From: Candidatus Omnitrophota bacterium
GTDB lineage: Bacteria; Omnitrophota; Gorgyraeia; Gygaellales; Profunditerraquicolaceae
Length of the DNA: 61,472 nt
Direction of reading: 5' to 3'
Assembly: GCA_026416665.1 (NCBI GenBank)
Contig: JAOAET010000046.1
Span: forward strand, 1 to 61,472
The notes beneath the pieces are model-generated. The model saw nothing but the letters and a program-made list of their open reading frames with translations. It ran no database searches and had not been told where the DNA came from. Shown here piece after piece: positions 42,755 to 51,335 of the stretch. How positions within the stretch are numbered: position 1 is the first letter of the stretch; each line of letters opens with the position of its first letter. The translations under genes were made by a program, and so were the position numbers.

Positions 42755-44146
42755 ATGATGCGCTCACATTCTTGTGGACAACTTAGAATAACAGATGTTG
42801 GCAAGGAAGTCACTTTGTGTGGCTGGGTAAACAGTCGTAGGGACCATGGTAAGATTATCTTTATTGATTTACGTGACCGTTGGGGTATAACCCAGGTAAC
42901 AATGATACCTAGCTCTTTAGGTCAGTATTACACAGAGGCAAAAGACTTACGTAGCGAATTTGTGATTAAAGTTAAAGGTATAGTTAATCGTCGACCAGAA
43001 GGAACAGTAAATTTGCGTTTAGCAACAGGAGAAGTAGAGGTAATTGCTACAAGTTTGGAGATTCTTAATTCTAGTTTAACTCCACCATTTGAAATAACAG
43101 ATGAAATAAATGTTACAGAAGAGATACGTCTTAAATATAGGTATTTAGATTTACGTCGGAAAAAAGTATTTGATAATTTTTATCTGCGCCATCGCCTTTA
43201 TCAGCTTATTCGCAGTTTTCTGAACCATAGAGACTTTATAGAGTGTGAGACGCCTATTTTGACTAAATCTACTCCTGAAGGTGCACGGGATTATTTAGTG
43301 CCTTCACGACTTAACCCCGGGCAGTTTTATGCCTTACCGCAGTCTCCACAACTTTTTAAGCAAATTTTAATGGTTTCAGGTATAGAGCGCTATTATCAGA
43401 TTGCCAAATGTTTTCGGGATGAAGACTTACGTGCTGACCGTCAGCCTGAGTTTACCCAACTTGACTTAGAGATGTCTTTTATTGACGAAGAGGATATTTT
43501 TTCTTTGTTGGAAGAGATGATGGCTGAGATATTTAAGGAAATAAAGGGTATTAAACTTAAAATACCTTTTCCGCGCATAAGTTATCAAGAGGCAATGTCT
43601 AAATATCAGTCGGACAAACCTGACCTGCGCAAAGAATTGAATACTGAATTTGCTTTTTTATGGGTGACAGAATTTCCTCTCTTTAAATACAATGAAGAGG
43701 AGAAACGTTGGGATAGTGAACACCATCCTTTCACCAATGTAGTTAACCAAGACATAGCGCTTTTGGATGGTTCTGACTTAAGTAAAATCCGTTCACGCGC
43801 TTATGATTTGGTACTTAACGGTACTGAGCTTGGTTCTGGTTCTATCAGAATCCACGACCAGAAATTACAACAAAAAATATTTTCCATTATTGGCATATCA
43901 CCGCAGGAAGCGGAGAAACGGTTCGGATTTTTGTTAGAAGCATTTTGTTATGGAGCACCACCGCACGGTGGTTTTGCCTTTGGGGTAGACAGATTACTTG
44001 CTATTATTGCCGGTCAAGAATCCATACGTGAAATAATTGCCTTTCCTAAGACACAAAAGGCATTTTGTCCGCTTACCGGTGCACCCTCTGAGGTTGAAGA
44101 GCGCCAACTTAAGGAATTAGGTATTGTTATTCGTAAGACAGCTTAA
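42755..44146 (+). CDS. aspS: Aspartyl-tRNA synthetase lacking the GAD insertion domain
   Basis: N-terminal OB-fold (VTLCGWVNSRRDHGKIIFIDLRDRWG) and the class II catalytic core are bacterial type: TPEGARDYLVPSR, LPQSPQLFKQILMVSG, CFRDEDLRADRQPEFTQLD and FAFGVDRLLAIIAG. Bacterial AspRS normally inserts a GAD domain of about 120 residues between YxSDKPDLR and FLWVTEFPLF; here those motifs (at about 284-292 and 300) are separated by only about 8 residues. The total of 463 residues instead of about 590 agrees. Reading frame is intact, so this is a real domain loss rather than an error. Confidence 0.93.
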   Translation: MMRSHSCGQLRITDVGKEVTLCGWVNSRRDHGKIIFIDLRDRWGITQVTMIPSSLGQYYTEAKDLRSEFVIKVKGIVNRRPEGTVNLRLATGEVEVIATSLEILNSSLTPPFEITDEINVTEEIRLKYRYLDLRRKKVFDNFYLRHRLYQLIRSFLNHRDFIECETPILTKSTPEGARDYLVPSRLNPGQFYALPQSPQLFKQILMVSGIERYYQIAKCFRDEDLRADRQPEFTQLDLEMSFIDEEDIFSLLEEMMAEIFKEIKGIKLKIPFPRISYQEAMSKYQSDKPDLRKELNTEFAFLWVTEFPLFKYNEEEKRWDSEHHPFTNVVNQDIALLDGSDLSKIRSRAYDLVLNGTELGSGSIRIHDQKLQQKIFSIIGISPQEAEKRFGFLLEAFCYGAPPHGGFAFGVDRLLAIIAGQESIREIIAFPKTQKAFCPLTGAPSEVEERQLKELGIVIRKTA

Positions 44147-44166
44147 CAGAGAAGAACTTGCATTAT

Positions 44167-45105
44167 ATGGAACGCACTATTAAACTGAAAACCTTAGCAG
44201 AGGCGCGCTCATTGGTAGGACCATTTGATCGTAATCTAAGAGCAATTGAAAAAGAATATAATGTTAAACTTGTCTTGCGTGGCGAGTTTGTTAAGATTTC
44301 TGGTAAATTAAATAATATTTTACGTGCTGAGGAATACATTCATAGCTTATTAGAACAGATAACTACACCGCAACTTACTGTGAGTAAACCTACTGAAAAA
44401 GAAAAAAAGAAAGATAAATCGCAAAAACGCGAAATTGCTTTTCTATTACCACAGCCTGCTGTAGGCAAACCCATAGGTCCTAAGACCAAAGGTCAAAGAG
44501 AATACGTAGAGGCAATCAAGAAGTATGACATCGTTTTCGGTATCGGGCCTGCCGGGACGGGAAAAACTTATCTTGCGATGGCTTCTGCGGTAGAGGCATT
44601 AAAGTCCGGTTTTGTGCGTAGAATTATTTTAACCCGTCCAGCCATTGAGGCAGGAGAGTCTTTGGGTTATCTACCGGGTGATATGTATGAGAAAATTTCA
44701 CCTTATTTGCGTCCATTATATGATGCACTTTATGATATGATGGAAGCAGAACGTATTGAGAAGTATCTTGATACAGGAATCATTGAGGTAGCACCACTTG
44801 CTTATATGCGCGGAAGAACTCTTAATGATGCATTTATTATTCTTGATGAAGCTCAGAACGCCACTCAAGAGCAAATGAAGATGTTTTTGACACGTTTGGG
44901 TTACGACTCTAAAGCAGTAATTACTGGTGATATTACACAAAGTGATTTGCCTGGAGGAAAACCGATAGGATTACTTCAGGCAATGGATGTTCTCAAGTCT
45001 ATAGAGGGAATTCGGTTTGTTTTTTTTACTGGAGCGGATGTAGTTCGTCATGAGTTGGTGCAGAAAATAATTGAAGCTTATGAAAAAATATCCTCACCTA
45101 GATAA
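44167..45105 (+). CDS. PhoH family ATPase
   Basis: An N-terminal KH-like region (about 1-70) precedes the PhoH P-loop domain: GIGPAGTGKTYLAMA (Walker A near 125), ILTRPAIEAGESLGYLPGDM, LAYMRGRTLNDAFIILDEAQNAT (Walker B) and GDITQSDLPGGK. This is the PhoH1/YbeZ type linked to ribosome and RNA metabolism. The ATG at 44167 is preferred over the TTG at 44158. It leads the conserved phoH, 7TM-HD, ybeY gene order. Confidence 0.92.
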   Translation: MERTIKLKTLAEARSLVGPFDRNLRAIEKEYNVKLVLRGEFVKISGKLNNILRAEEYIHSLLEQITTPQLTVSKPTEKEKKKDKSQKREIAFLLPQPAVGKPIGPKTKGQREYVEAIKKYDIVFGIGPAGTGKTYLAMASAVEALKSGFVRRIILTRPAIEAGESLGYLPGDMYEKISPYLRPLYDALYDMMEAERIEKYLDTGIIEVAPLAYMRGRTLNDAFIILDEAQNATQEQMKMFLTRLGYDSKAVITGDITQSDLPGGKPIGLLQAMDVLKSIEGIRFVFFTGADVVRHELVQKIIEAYEKISSPR

Positions 45106-46519
45106 ACTTATAAGTAGCCCATCCCAATTCAAATTTCCGTTCTTTGCTTATCGCTGGTTTGTTGTTCTTTTATTTTCTCTGGTTTTAGTTTTTGTGGTTT
45201 GGCTTTTACAGGTAAATTTCGTGATAGTTTTGTTTTTATTATGTCTGTTATGGTATTTTTCTTTCCTACAGCGCACCATATCAAGTGAGGTTAAATTATT
45301 ACACGTATTATTTCTATTTATTTTAGTAGTTGTGCCCAGTTATTTTATTCTCTCAAAAGGGCTTGCGATTTATTTTATACCTTTTTCATTTGCGTCAATG
45401 TTGGCTACTTTACTGTTTAGTGACCGAATTTTGTCTTTTATTCTGACAACAGCTACAGCTTTTGTTGTTTCTCACTTTAGTCCCAATGGGCAAACAACAG
45501 AGGCATTATTTTTGGTAAGTGGTCTTGTCTCAGCGATATTAGTTTATGATGCACGGCGCAGGAATACTATTATAAATGCTGGTATATTTATTGGAATACT
45601 TCAGGCGATAACTTATCTATTAGCGAGTAACTCAATTTATCGATTCAATCCTGAATTAGTTTCTGTTGTGCTAGGCCTTCTAATTAACGGTTTTGTAAGT
45701 GCAATAATTGTTTTAGGATGTTTATCCATTTTTGAACATCTTTTTAAAACAGTAACAAATATTCACCTTTTGGAGCTAGCAGATTTTAATAATCCAGTAC
45801 TTAATCGTTTGATGCTTGAGGCCCCGGGTACTTACCACCATAGTTTAGTAGTTGGAAACCTTTCAGAGGCAGCAGCAAAGGCAGTTGGAGCAAATGCACT
45901 TCTGGCGCGTATTGGTGCCTACTATCATGATATAGGAAAACTTACAAAGCCTGAATACTTTAATGAGAATATGGGTTTGACACAAAACATCCACGACACA
46001 CTTGCTCCTAATATGAGTAGATTAGTAATTATGAACCACGTCAATGAGGGAGTAGAGTTGGCCAAAAGGCATAAGTTAAATCCGCGCCTTATTGATTTTA
46101 TACAGCAACATCATGGTAAGAGTTTAGTTTACTACTTTTATCGCAGGGCAATTGAAAATGGACATCAGATAGAAGAAATCTCAGAGGAGGGATTTCGTTA
46201 TCCCGGACCAAAGCCTTCTTCTAAAGAAACAGCTATTGTGCTTTTAGCAGATTCAGTGGAAGCAGCAAGTCGTGCTTTAAAAAACCCTACACCTGCTCAG
46301 TTAGAAGAGACCGTCCATAAAATTATTAACAACAAGTTTATTGATGGTCAACTTGACGAGTGTCCTTTGACGCTAAAGGATCTTGAGATTATCGCAACGG
46401 TATTCTCGCATATTTTAAGTGGAATGTATCACCATCGTTTAGATTATCCTGAGGAAAAAAGTGACAATCACCATACAAAACCAACAGGCACAAATTTACG
46501 TTCCAAAGACAAAGGTTAA
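45080..46519 (+). CDS. 7TM-HD family phosphohydrolase (PgpH-like, short form)
   Basis: About seven membrane helices (30-230) are followed by a cytoplasmic HD domain with PGTYHHSLVVGNLSEAAA, GAYYHDIGKL and NHVNEGVELA, LLADSVEAASR. This is the 7TMR-HD family, which includes cyclic di-AMP phosphodiesterase PgpH. The large extracytoplasmic domain of PgpH is absent, giving 480 rather than about 700 residues. The ATG at 45080 is preferred; the TTG at 45071 is the alternative. It lies between phoH and ybeY, the normal family context. Confidence 0.88.
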   Translation: MKKYPHLDKLISSPSQFKFPFFAYRWFVVLLFSLVLVFVVWLLQVNFVIVLFLLCLLWYFSFLQRTISSEVKLLHVLFLFILVVVPSYFILSKGLAIYFIPFSFASMLATLLFSDRILSFILTTATAFVVSHFSPNGQTTEALFLVSGLVSAILVYDARRRNTIINAGIFIGILQAITYLLASNSIYRFNPELVSVVLGLLINGFVSAIIVLGCLSIFEHLFKTVTNIHLLELADFNNPVLNRLMLEAPGTYHHSLVVGNLSEAAAKAVGANALLARIGAYYHDIGKLTKPEYFNENMGLTQNIHDTLAPNMSRLVIMNHVNEGVELAKRHKLNPRLIDFIQQHHGKSLVYYFYRRAIENGHQIEEISEEGFRYPGPKPSSKETAIVLLADSVEAASRALKNPTPAQLEETVHKIINNKFIDGQLDECPLTLKDLEIIATVFSHILSGMYHHRLDYPEEKSDNHHTKPTGTNLRSKDKG

Positions 46520-46883
46520 AAGAATTATTCAGAAGATTCTCAAGCACGAAGCCCGTTATTTGTCTTCGGCAGAGATTAGTATAACTTTTGTAAATGACCG
46601 ACATATTCGTAAACTTAATCATCATTTCCACAATCGTGATGAAGCAACTGACGTTTTAGCTTTTGACTTATCAGTCCAAAAAGATAAACTTATTGCAGAC
46701 ATCTACATATCTACACAAACTGCTTTACGTCAAGCAAAGATGTGGGGTAATTCACCAAGGAAAGAAATTCTTCTCTACGTAATCCATGCCATTTTACACC
46801 TAGTTGGCTATGATGATAATTTGCCTTCCTTGAGTGCTAAAATGAGGCGGAAAGAGGCTTATTATCTGGAAAGTTTATCTTAA
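46461..46883 (+). CDS. ybeY: Endoribonuclease YbeY with altered zinc motif
   Basis: YbeY acts in rRNA maturation and ribosome quality control. The fold signature ITFVNDRHIRKLNHHFHNRDEATDVLAFD and the zinc motif HAILHLVGYDD are visible. The third ligand of the standard HxxxHxxxxxH is Asp119 instead of His, with His109 and His113 kept; Asp can also bind zinc. GTG start with TGAGG 8-12 bases upstream. It overlaps the 7TM-HD gene by 59 bases. Confidence 0.9.
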   Translation: MTITIQNQQAQIYVPKTKVKRIIQKILKHEARYLSSAEISITFVNDRHIRKLNHHFHNRDEATDVLAFDLSVQKDKLIADIYISTQTALRQAKMWGNSPRKEILLYVIHAILHLVGYDDNLPSLSAKMRRKEAYYLESLS

Positions 46884-46897
46884 AAAAATATTCTCAT

Positions 46898-47656
46898 ATG
46901 GCGCTTGTTAAAACAGAAGCAATTGTAATCAAAAGAATGGATTTACGTGAGACATCGTTATTGGTCCATTTTTTTACCCGTGACTTTGGAAAGATTATAG
47001 GAGAGTTAAAGGGAATTCGTTCTGACCCTTCTAAGTTTGCCAGCAGTGTCCAGTTATTTTCATACAATACGATTATCTTTTATCAACGAGCAAGTGGTAT
47101 TCACTTGGTAAGCCACTGTGACCTAATTGATGACTTTTCTTTCATCAGACAAGAACTTGCCAGGATTACTTCGGCCAGTGCTGTTGTTGAACTCTTAAAT
47201 GCAATTATGCCTGCTGAGGATAAAAACGAAGAGGTATTTAATTTAGCTTTAGAGGTATTAAAGGCTTTATCCACAGGTAATAAGCCACAGAAGTTAGACA
47301 CTATTTTTAAGATTAAACTGCTAACTTCTTCAGGTTTTAAGCCACATTTGGATTCCTGTGTACTTTGCCAATCGCAGGTATTTGACCAGCCACGTTTTTC
47401 TCTTAAGCTAGGTGGGTTATTATGTGTAAGATGCCAACCAAAGGAACCAAGTGCAAGATCGGTATTCAGAGGAACAGTAGCAACTATTTTACATATTGAA
47501 AAAAGTAATTTTCAGCAGGCTTTAAATATCGGAATGAATCCACAAATTCAACGTGAACTAAACTTAATATTGCATTCGTTTCTGGAGTTTCATCTAGGCA
47601 AAGAATTAAAGGCACAGCGTACAGTTAAAAAACTAAGCAATGTAGAAGTTCCTTAA
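46898..47656 (+). CDS. recO: DNA repair protein RecO
   Basis: The N-terminal OB-fold (TEAIVIKRMDLRETSLLVHFFTRDFGKIIGELKGIR) and the C-terminal helical domain with a CxxC...CxxC zinc knuckle (CVLCQSQ, CVRCQP near 150-180) match RecO. It loads RecA with RecF/RecR in gap repair. It follows ybeY, a common bacterial order. Confidence 0.93.
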   Translation: MALVKTEAIVIKRMDLRETSLLVHFFTRDFGKIIGELKGIRSDPSKFASSVQLFSYNTIIFYQRASGIHLVSHCDLIDDFSFIRQELARITSASAVVELLNAIMPAEDKNEEVFNLALEVLKALSTGNKPQKLDTIFKIKLLTSSGFKPHLDSCVLCQSQVFDQPRFSLKLGGLLCVRCQPKEPSARSVFRGTVATILHIEKSNFQQALNIGMNPQIQRELNLILHSFLEFHLGKELKAQRTVKKLSNVEVP

Positions 47657-47697
47657 TTATTAAAAGGATATATCCAATAAAGAAAAAGGAGTTGTTT

Positions 47698-48633
47698 ATG
47701 AAGATAGTAGTGGTCGGTCCAGGGGCAATAGGTTGTCTGGTGGCCGCTTTGCTTGCAAAGACTAAAGAAGAAGTTTGGTTACTGGATAAAGAAAGTGAAC
47801 GCGCCAAATTTCTTGACCAACACGGCATTAAAATAGAGGGATTAGCAAATTTCGAAGTAAAGATTCCTACTACTTCTGACCCGCAAAAGATAAAAACTGC
47901 GGATATAGTTATTATCTGCGTAAAATCCTATGATACAAAAAAAGCAATTCTTCATGCCAAAGCTTTGATTGGTGATAAAACAATCATACTTACTTTGCAG
48001 AATGGTCTGGGTAATATTGAACTAATTAACGAGGTATTGGATGATGAACGGACAATAGGTGCGGTAACCAATATGGGAGCAACTAAGCTTGTCGAAGGAC
48101 ATATTCGTTATGCCGGAAAAGGAGAGACCATCATCGGCAGTTTAGATGGTTCTATTGGAGTGTCTCTAAGGGATATTCGGGAGTTATTTATTCGTGCTGG
48201 AATACAAACGCGTATCAGTAGAGATATTAAATCCGCACTCTGGTCAAAATTGATTATTAATGTAGGGATTAATCCTTTAACTGCGTTGACGCGTCTTCCT
48301 AATGGAAAACTTTTAGTTTTTGAGGGAACCCGTTTACTTATGTCTCAGGCAGTAACCGAGGCAGTAAAGGTTTGTCGACGTAAAAAGATAAAACTGTTAT
48401 TTGAAGACCCACTATCCAAAGTAGAGGCAGTTTGTGAGGCAACGGCAACAAATATTTCCTCTATGTTACAGGATGTGTTAAGAAAAAAACGAACTGAGAT
48501 AGATGCAATCAATGGTGTGATTGTGCGTCTGGGACAGGAGTTAAATGTCCCTGTTCCTGTTAATTCTATGTTAGTGTCTTTGGTTAAAACTTTAGAGGAA
48601 AGTTATTCCTATACGGTAGCTGAGGTAAAATGA
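47698..48633 (+). CDS. panE: 2-dehydropantoate 2-reductase
   Basis: Ketopantoate reductase: the Rossmann motif KIVVVGPGAIGCLVAALLA, IVIICVKSYDT, LTLQNGLGN and the catalytic Lys in SALWSKLIINVGINPLTALT. It reduces ketopantoate to pantoate with NADPH for coenzyme A. The ATG at 47698 has AAAAAGGAG upstream; the TTG at 47692 is inside that site. panB, which makes ketopantoate, lies separately at 52732. Confidence 0.95.
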   Translation: MKIVVVGPGAIGCLVAALLAKTKEEVWLLDKESERAKFLDQHGIKIEGLANFEVKIPTTSDPQKIKTADIVIICVKSYDTKKAILHAKALIGDKTIILTLQNGLGNIELINEVLDDERTIGAVTNMGATKLVEGHIRYAGKGETIIGSLDGSIGVSLRDIRELFIRAGIQTRISRDIKSALWSKLIINVGINPLTALTRLPNGKLLVFEGTRLLMSQAVTEAVKVCRRKKIKLLFEDPLSKVEAVCEATATNISSMLQDVLRKKRTEIDAINGVIVRLGQELNVPVPVNSMLVSLVKTLEESYSYTVAEVK

Positions 48634-50342
48634 AGAACAGACAAGTAAGTGAAATTTTTAGACGCATTGCCCAGATCTTACAGATAAAAAATGAAAATAT
48701 TTTTCGTATTCGCGCTTATGAACGTGCTGCCGATACTATTGATGGATTAAGTAAAGATATTACTGAATATGTTAAAGAAAATAAACTCACACAACTACCT
48801 AATATCGGTAGTGACCTTGCCGCAAAGATTACAGAAATAGTTAATACTGGTAGTTTAAAGTTTTATGAGGAATTAAAAGAAACTATTCCTGAAAGTTTAC
48901 TTACGCTATTAGATATTCCAGGAATAGGACCGCGCACAGCGGCGTTATTATATGAACGGCTAAACATAAAAAATATAGATGATTTAGAACGCGCCATCAG
49001 AGAAAAGAAATTGGAAGGGCTTGAGGGTATTAAAGAAAAAACTATTCAAAATATAAGAGAAGGTATAGCCTTTCTTAAAAGAGGTATTGAACGTATGCCT
49101 TATGCCTATGCCTTAGAAATAGCCGAAGATTTTATTAACCGGCTACGGCTGTCAAATAAAGTTCAGCAGGTCAGTGTGGCAGGCAGTCTCAGACGTTGTA
49201 AAGAAACTGTACGTGATATAGATATTCTAGTTATTTCAGAAAGACCACAGGAAGTTATGGATATATTTATTGGTTCTTCCCAGACGGAAGAAGTCCTTGC
49301 ACAGGGAGCAACCAAGTCTTCTGTTCGGACAAAACAGGGTATTCAAGTAGATTGTCGGGTTGTTGAAAAAAAATCTTTTGGGGCGTGTCTTTTGTATTTT
49401 ACTGGTTCAAAAGATTTTAATATCCGTCTGCGTCTTTTGGCAAAAGAAAAAGGTTGGAAAATAAATGAATATGGTGTCTTTGACCAAGACGATAGATTTT
49501 TAGCAGGAAAAACTGAAGAAGAAATCTTTAAACTTTTTAAAATGCAGTTTATTCCTCCAGAATTACGAGAAAACACTGGTGAAATTGAGCTTGCTCAAAA
49601 GCATAAGTTACCGCAGCTTATTAGTGAAAAAGATATAAAAGGTGACTTGCATTGCCATTCTAATTACTCTGATGGTGCCAATTCTATTTTAGAATTAGCT
49701 CAGGCAGCTAAAGAAAGAGGATATTCTTATCTTGCAATTGTCGACCATTCGCAAACTCTAAAAGTAGCAGGGGGTTTGTCCCAGCAGAGATTATTGGAAA
49801 AGAGAAAAGAGATTGATACTGTAAATCGCAAGGTAAAAGGTATAACCATTCTGTTTGCTGCGGAAGTAGATATTGATAATGAAGGAAATCTTGATTATCC
49901 TATGCATGTTCTAAAGACATTTGATCTGGTAATTGCTGCTATTCATATGGGATTAAAACAACCTAAAGAAACAATTACCAAGCGCATAATTCGTGCCTGT
50001 GAGAATAAGTATGTGCACATAATTGCCCATCCTACAGGAAGACTTTGGGGAACGCGTGATGCTTATGAACTGGATTGGGAGGCAGTTTTTACAGCTTGTC
50101 GCCAGACTAATACTGCTTTAGAGATAAATTCTTTTCCTGACCGTTTAGATTTAAATGATACCAACTGTCGTTTAGCTAAACAGGCAAAAGTAAAGTTAGC
50201 TATTAACACCGATGCACATTCTATTGAACATCTAAAATGGATTTCCCTTGGTATTTCTGTAGCCAGGAGAGGTTGGATACAGCCACTTGATGTGCTAAAT
50301 ACTTTATCGCTAGAGGATTTTTTAAGACGTATAAAAAAGTAA
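48630..50342 (+). CDS. polX: Family X DNA polymerase with PHP domain
   Basis: Domains in order: helix-hairpin-helix 8-kDa region (LPNIGSDLAAKI), thumb/palm with VAGSLRRCKETVRDIDIL including the GS motif and Asp residues, and a C-terminal PHP domain starting GDLHCHSNYSDGANS at about 335. Bacterial PolX acts in base excision repair and the PHP domain gives 3'-5' exonuclease activity. Length of 570 is standard. It overlaps panE by 4 bases. Confidence 0.95.
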   Translation: MKNRQVSEIFRRIAQILQIKNENIFRIRAYERAADTIDGLSKDITEYVKENKLTQLPNIGSDLAAKITEIVNTGSLKFYEELKETIPESLLTLLDIPGIGPRTAALLYERLNIKNIDDLERAIREKKLEGLEGIKEKTIQNIREGIAFLKRGIERMPYAYALEIAEDFINRLRLSNKVQQVSVAGSLRRCKETVRDIDILVISERPQEVMDIFIGSSQTEEVLAQGATKSSVRTKQGIQVDCRVVEKKSFGACLLYFTGSKDFNIRLRLLAKEKGWKINEYGVFDQDDRFLAGKTEEEIFKLFKMQFIPPELRENTGEIELAQKHKLPQLISEKDIKGDLHCHSNYSDGANSILELAQAAKERGYSYLAIVDHSQTLKVAGGLSQQRLLEKRKEIDTVNRKVKGITILFAAEVDIDNEGNLDYPMHVLKTFDLVIAAIHMGLKQPKETITKRIIRACENKYVHIIAHPTGRLWGTRDAYELDWEAVFTACRQTNTALEINSFPDRLDLNDTNCRLAKQAKVKLAINTDAHSIEHLKWISLGISVARRGWIQPLDVLNTLSLEDFLRRIKK

Positions 50343-50390
50343 AAAGATAAAAATTTTTAGATGCATTGATTTTTACACTAATTGTTAAAA

Positions 50391-51335
50391 ATGAAATTAA
50401 AAGCAAGAAAATATTCGTTAATTTTTTTATTTCTTTTTTCAGCTTTTATTTTTAAGGGATGTCAAGCGCCTCTTTATCGAGAAACACAGCTTTTAATGGG
50501 AACCTTTGTAGAAGTTATCTCTACCGACCCCCGCGCAGCCAATATTGTCTTTTCTGAAATCCGACATATAGAGAAGCTTTTAAGTGTTTATGACCCAAAT
50601 AGCCAGATAAGCCAATTAAATCAAAAAGGTAAATTAACAGTGAGTCCACAGACATACAAGCTGTTAAAGAAGGCAAAAGAGTTTTGGCAAAATTCTGAAG
50701 GTGCCTTTGATATATCAGTAGGGCCTCTGATGGATTTATGGGGGTTTCGTAATAGGGATTTTCGTATTCCTTCTGAAGAAGAAATCAAAACCGCAAGACA
50801 AAAAGTGGGAATGGATAAAATTATTTTTCAGGATGCTACAAATATGATAGAATTAACTGTTCCAGGTATGCAACTTGACTGTGGAGGAATAGCGAAGGGA
50901 TATGCAGTTGATTGTGCTGTCCAGAAGTTACGCAGAGAAAATATAAAAAGTTGCTTAATTAACGCAGGTGGGGATATATATTGCCTGGGCAGCCGTGGCA
51001 GAACTGCTTGGAAAGTAGCAATTCAGCGTCCAGATAAAAAAGCCATCTTAAAAGTTATTTTTGTAAAAGACAAGGCAGTAGCTACCTCAGGAAACAGTGA
51101 ACAGTTTTTTATTGCAGAAGGGCAGATTTATTCACACATCATTGACCCGTGTAGTGGTTACCCTGTAAAAACTGCTTTTAGTTCTGTTACGGTAACAAGT
51201 AATGATTGTATGACTGCGGATTTTTTAGCTACCGCTGCCTTTGTCCTTGGAAAAGATAAAGCGGAATTGCTAGCTTCAAAATATAATAGTAAAATAGAAT
51301 TGTTTTATACACAAGATGAAAAGCCGCTGTCCTAA
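50391..51335 (+). CDS. apbE: FAD:protein FMN transferase, lipoprotein form
   Basis: Signal and lipobox (FIFKGC near 24) predict an envelope lipoprotein. The ApbE core has LMGTFVEV, DISVGPLMDLWG, LDCGGIAKGYAVD, LINAGGDIYCLG and SGNSEQFF. It attaches FMN to Thr of partner proteins such as Rnf or Nqr subunits; none is in the window. The ATG at 50391 is preferred over a TTG at 50382. It overlaps mgtE by 20 bases. Confidence 0.94.
   Translation: MKLKARKYSLIFLFLFSAFIFKGCQAPLYRETQLLMGTFVEVISTDPRAANIVFSEIRHIEKLLSVYDPNSQISQLNQKGKLTVSPQTYKLLKKAKEFWQNSEGAFDISVGPLMDLWGFRNRDFRIPSEEEIKTARQKVGMDKIIFQDATNMIELTVPGMQLDCGGIAKGYAVDCAVQKLRRENIKSCLINAGGDIYCLGSRGRTAWKVAIQRPDKKAILKVIFVKDKAVATSGNSEQFFIAEGQIYSHIIDPCSGYPVKTAFSSVTVTSNDCMTADFLATAAFVLGKDKAELLASKYNSKIELFYTQDEKPLS

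Noticed and set aside
46461-46519. The 59-base overlap of ybeY with the 7TM-HD gene as a sign of a frameshift or sequencing error
   Set aside because: Both frames keep conserved sequence at their ends: the GTG start has a good ribosome-binding site and the HD protein tail is only a charged, non-conserved extension.
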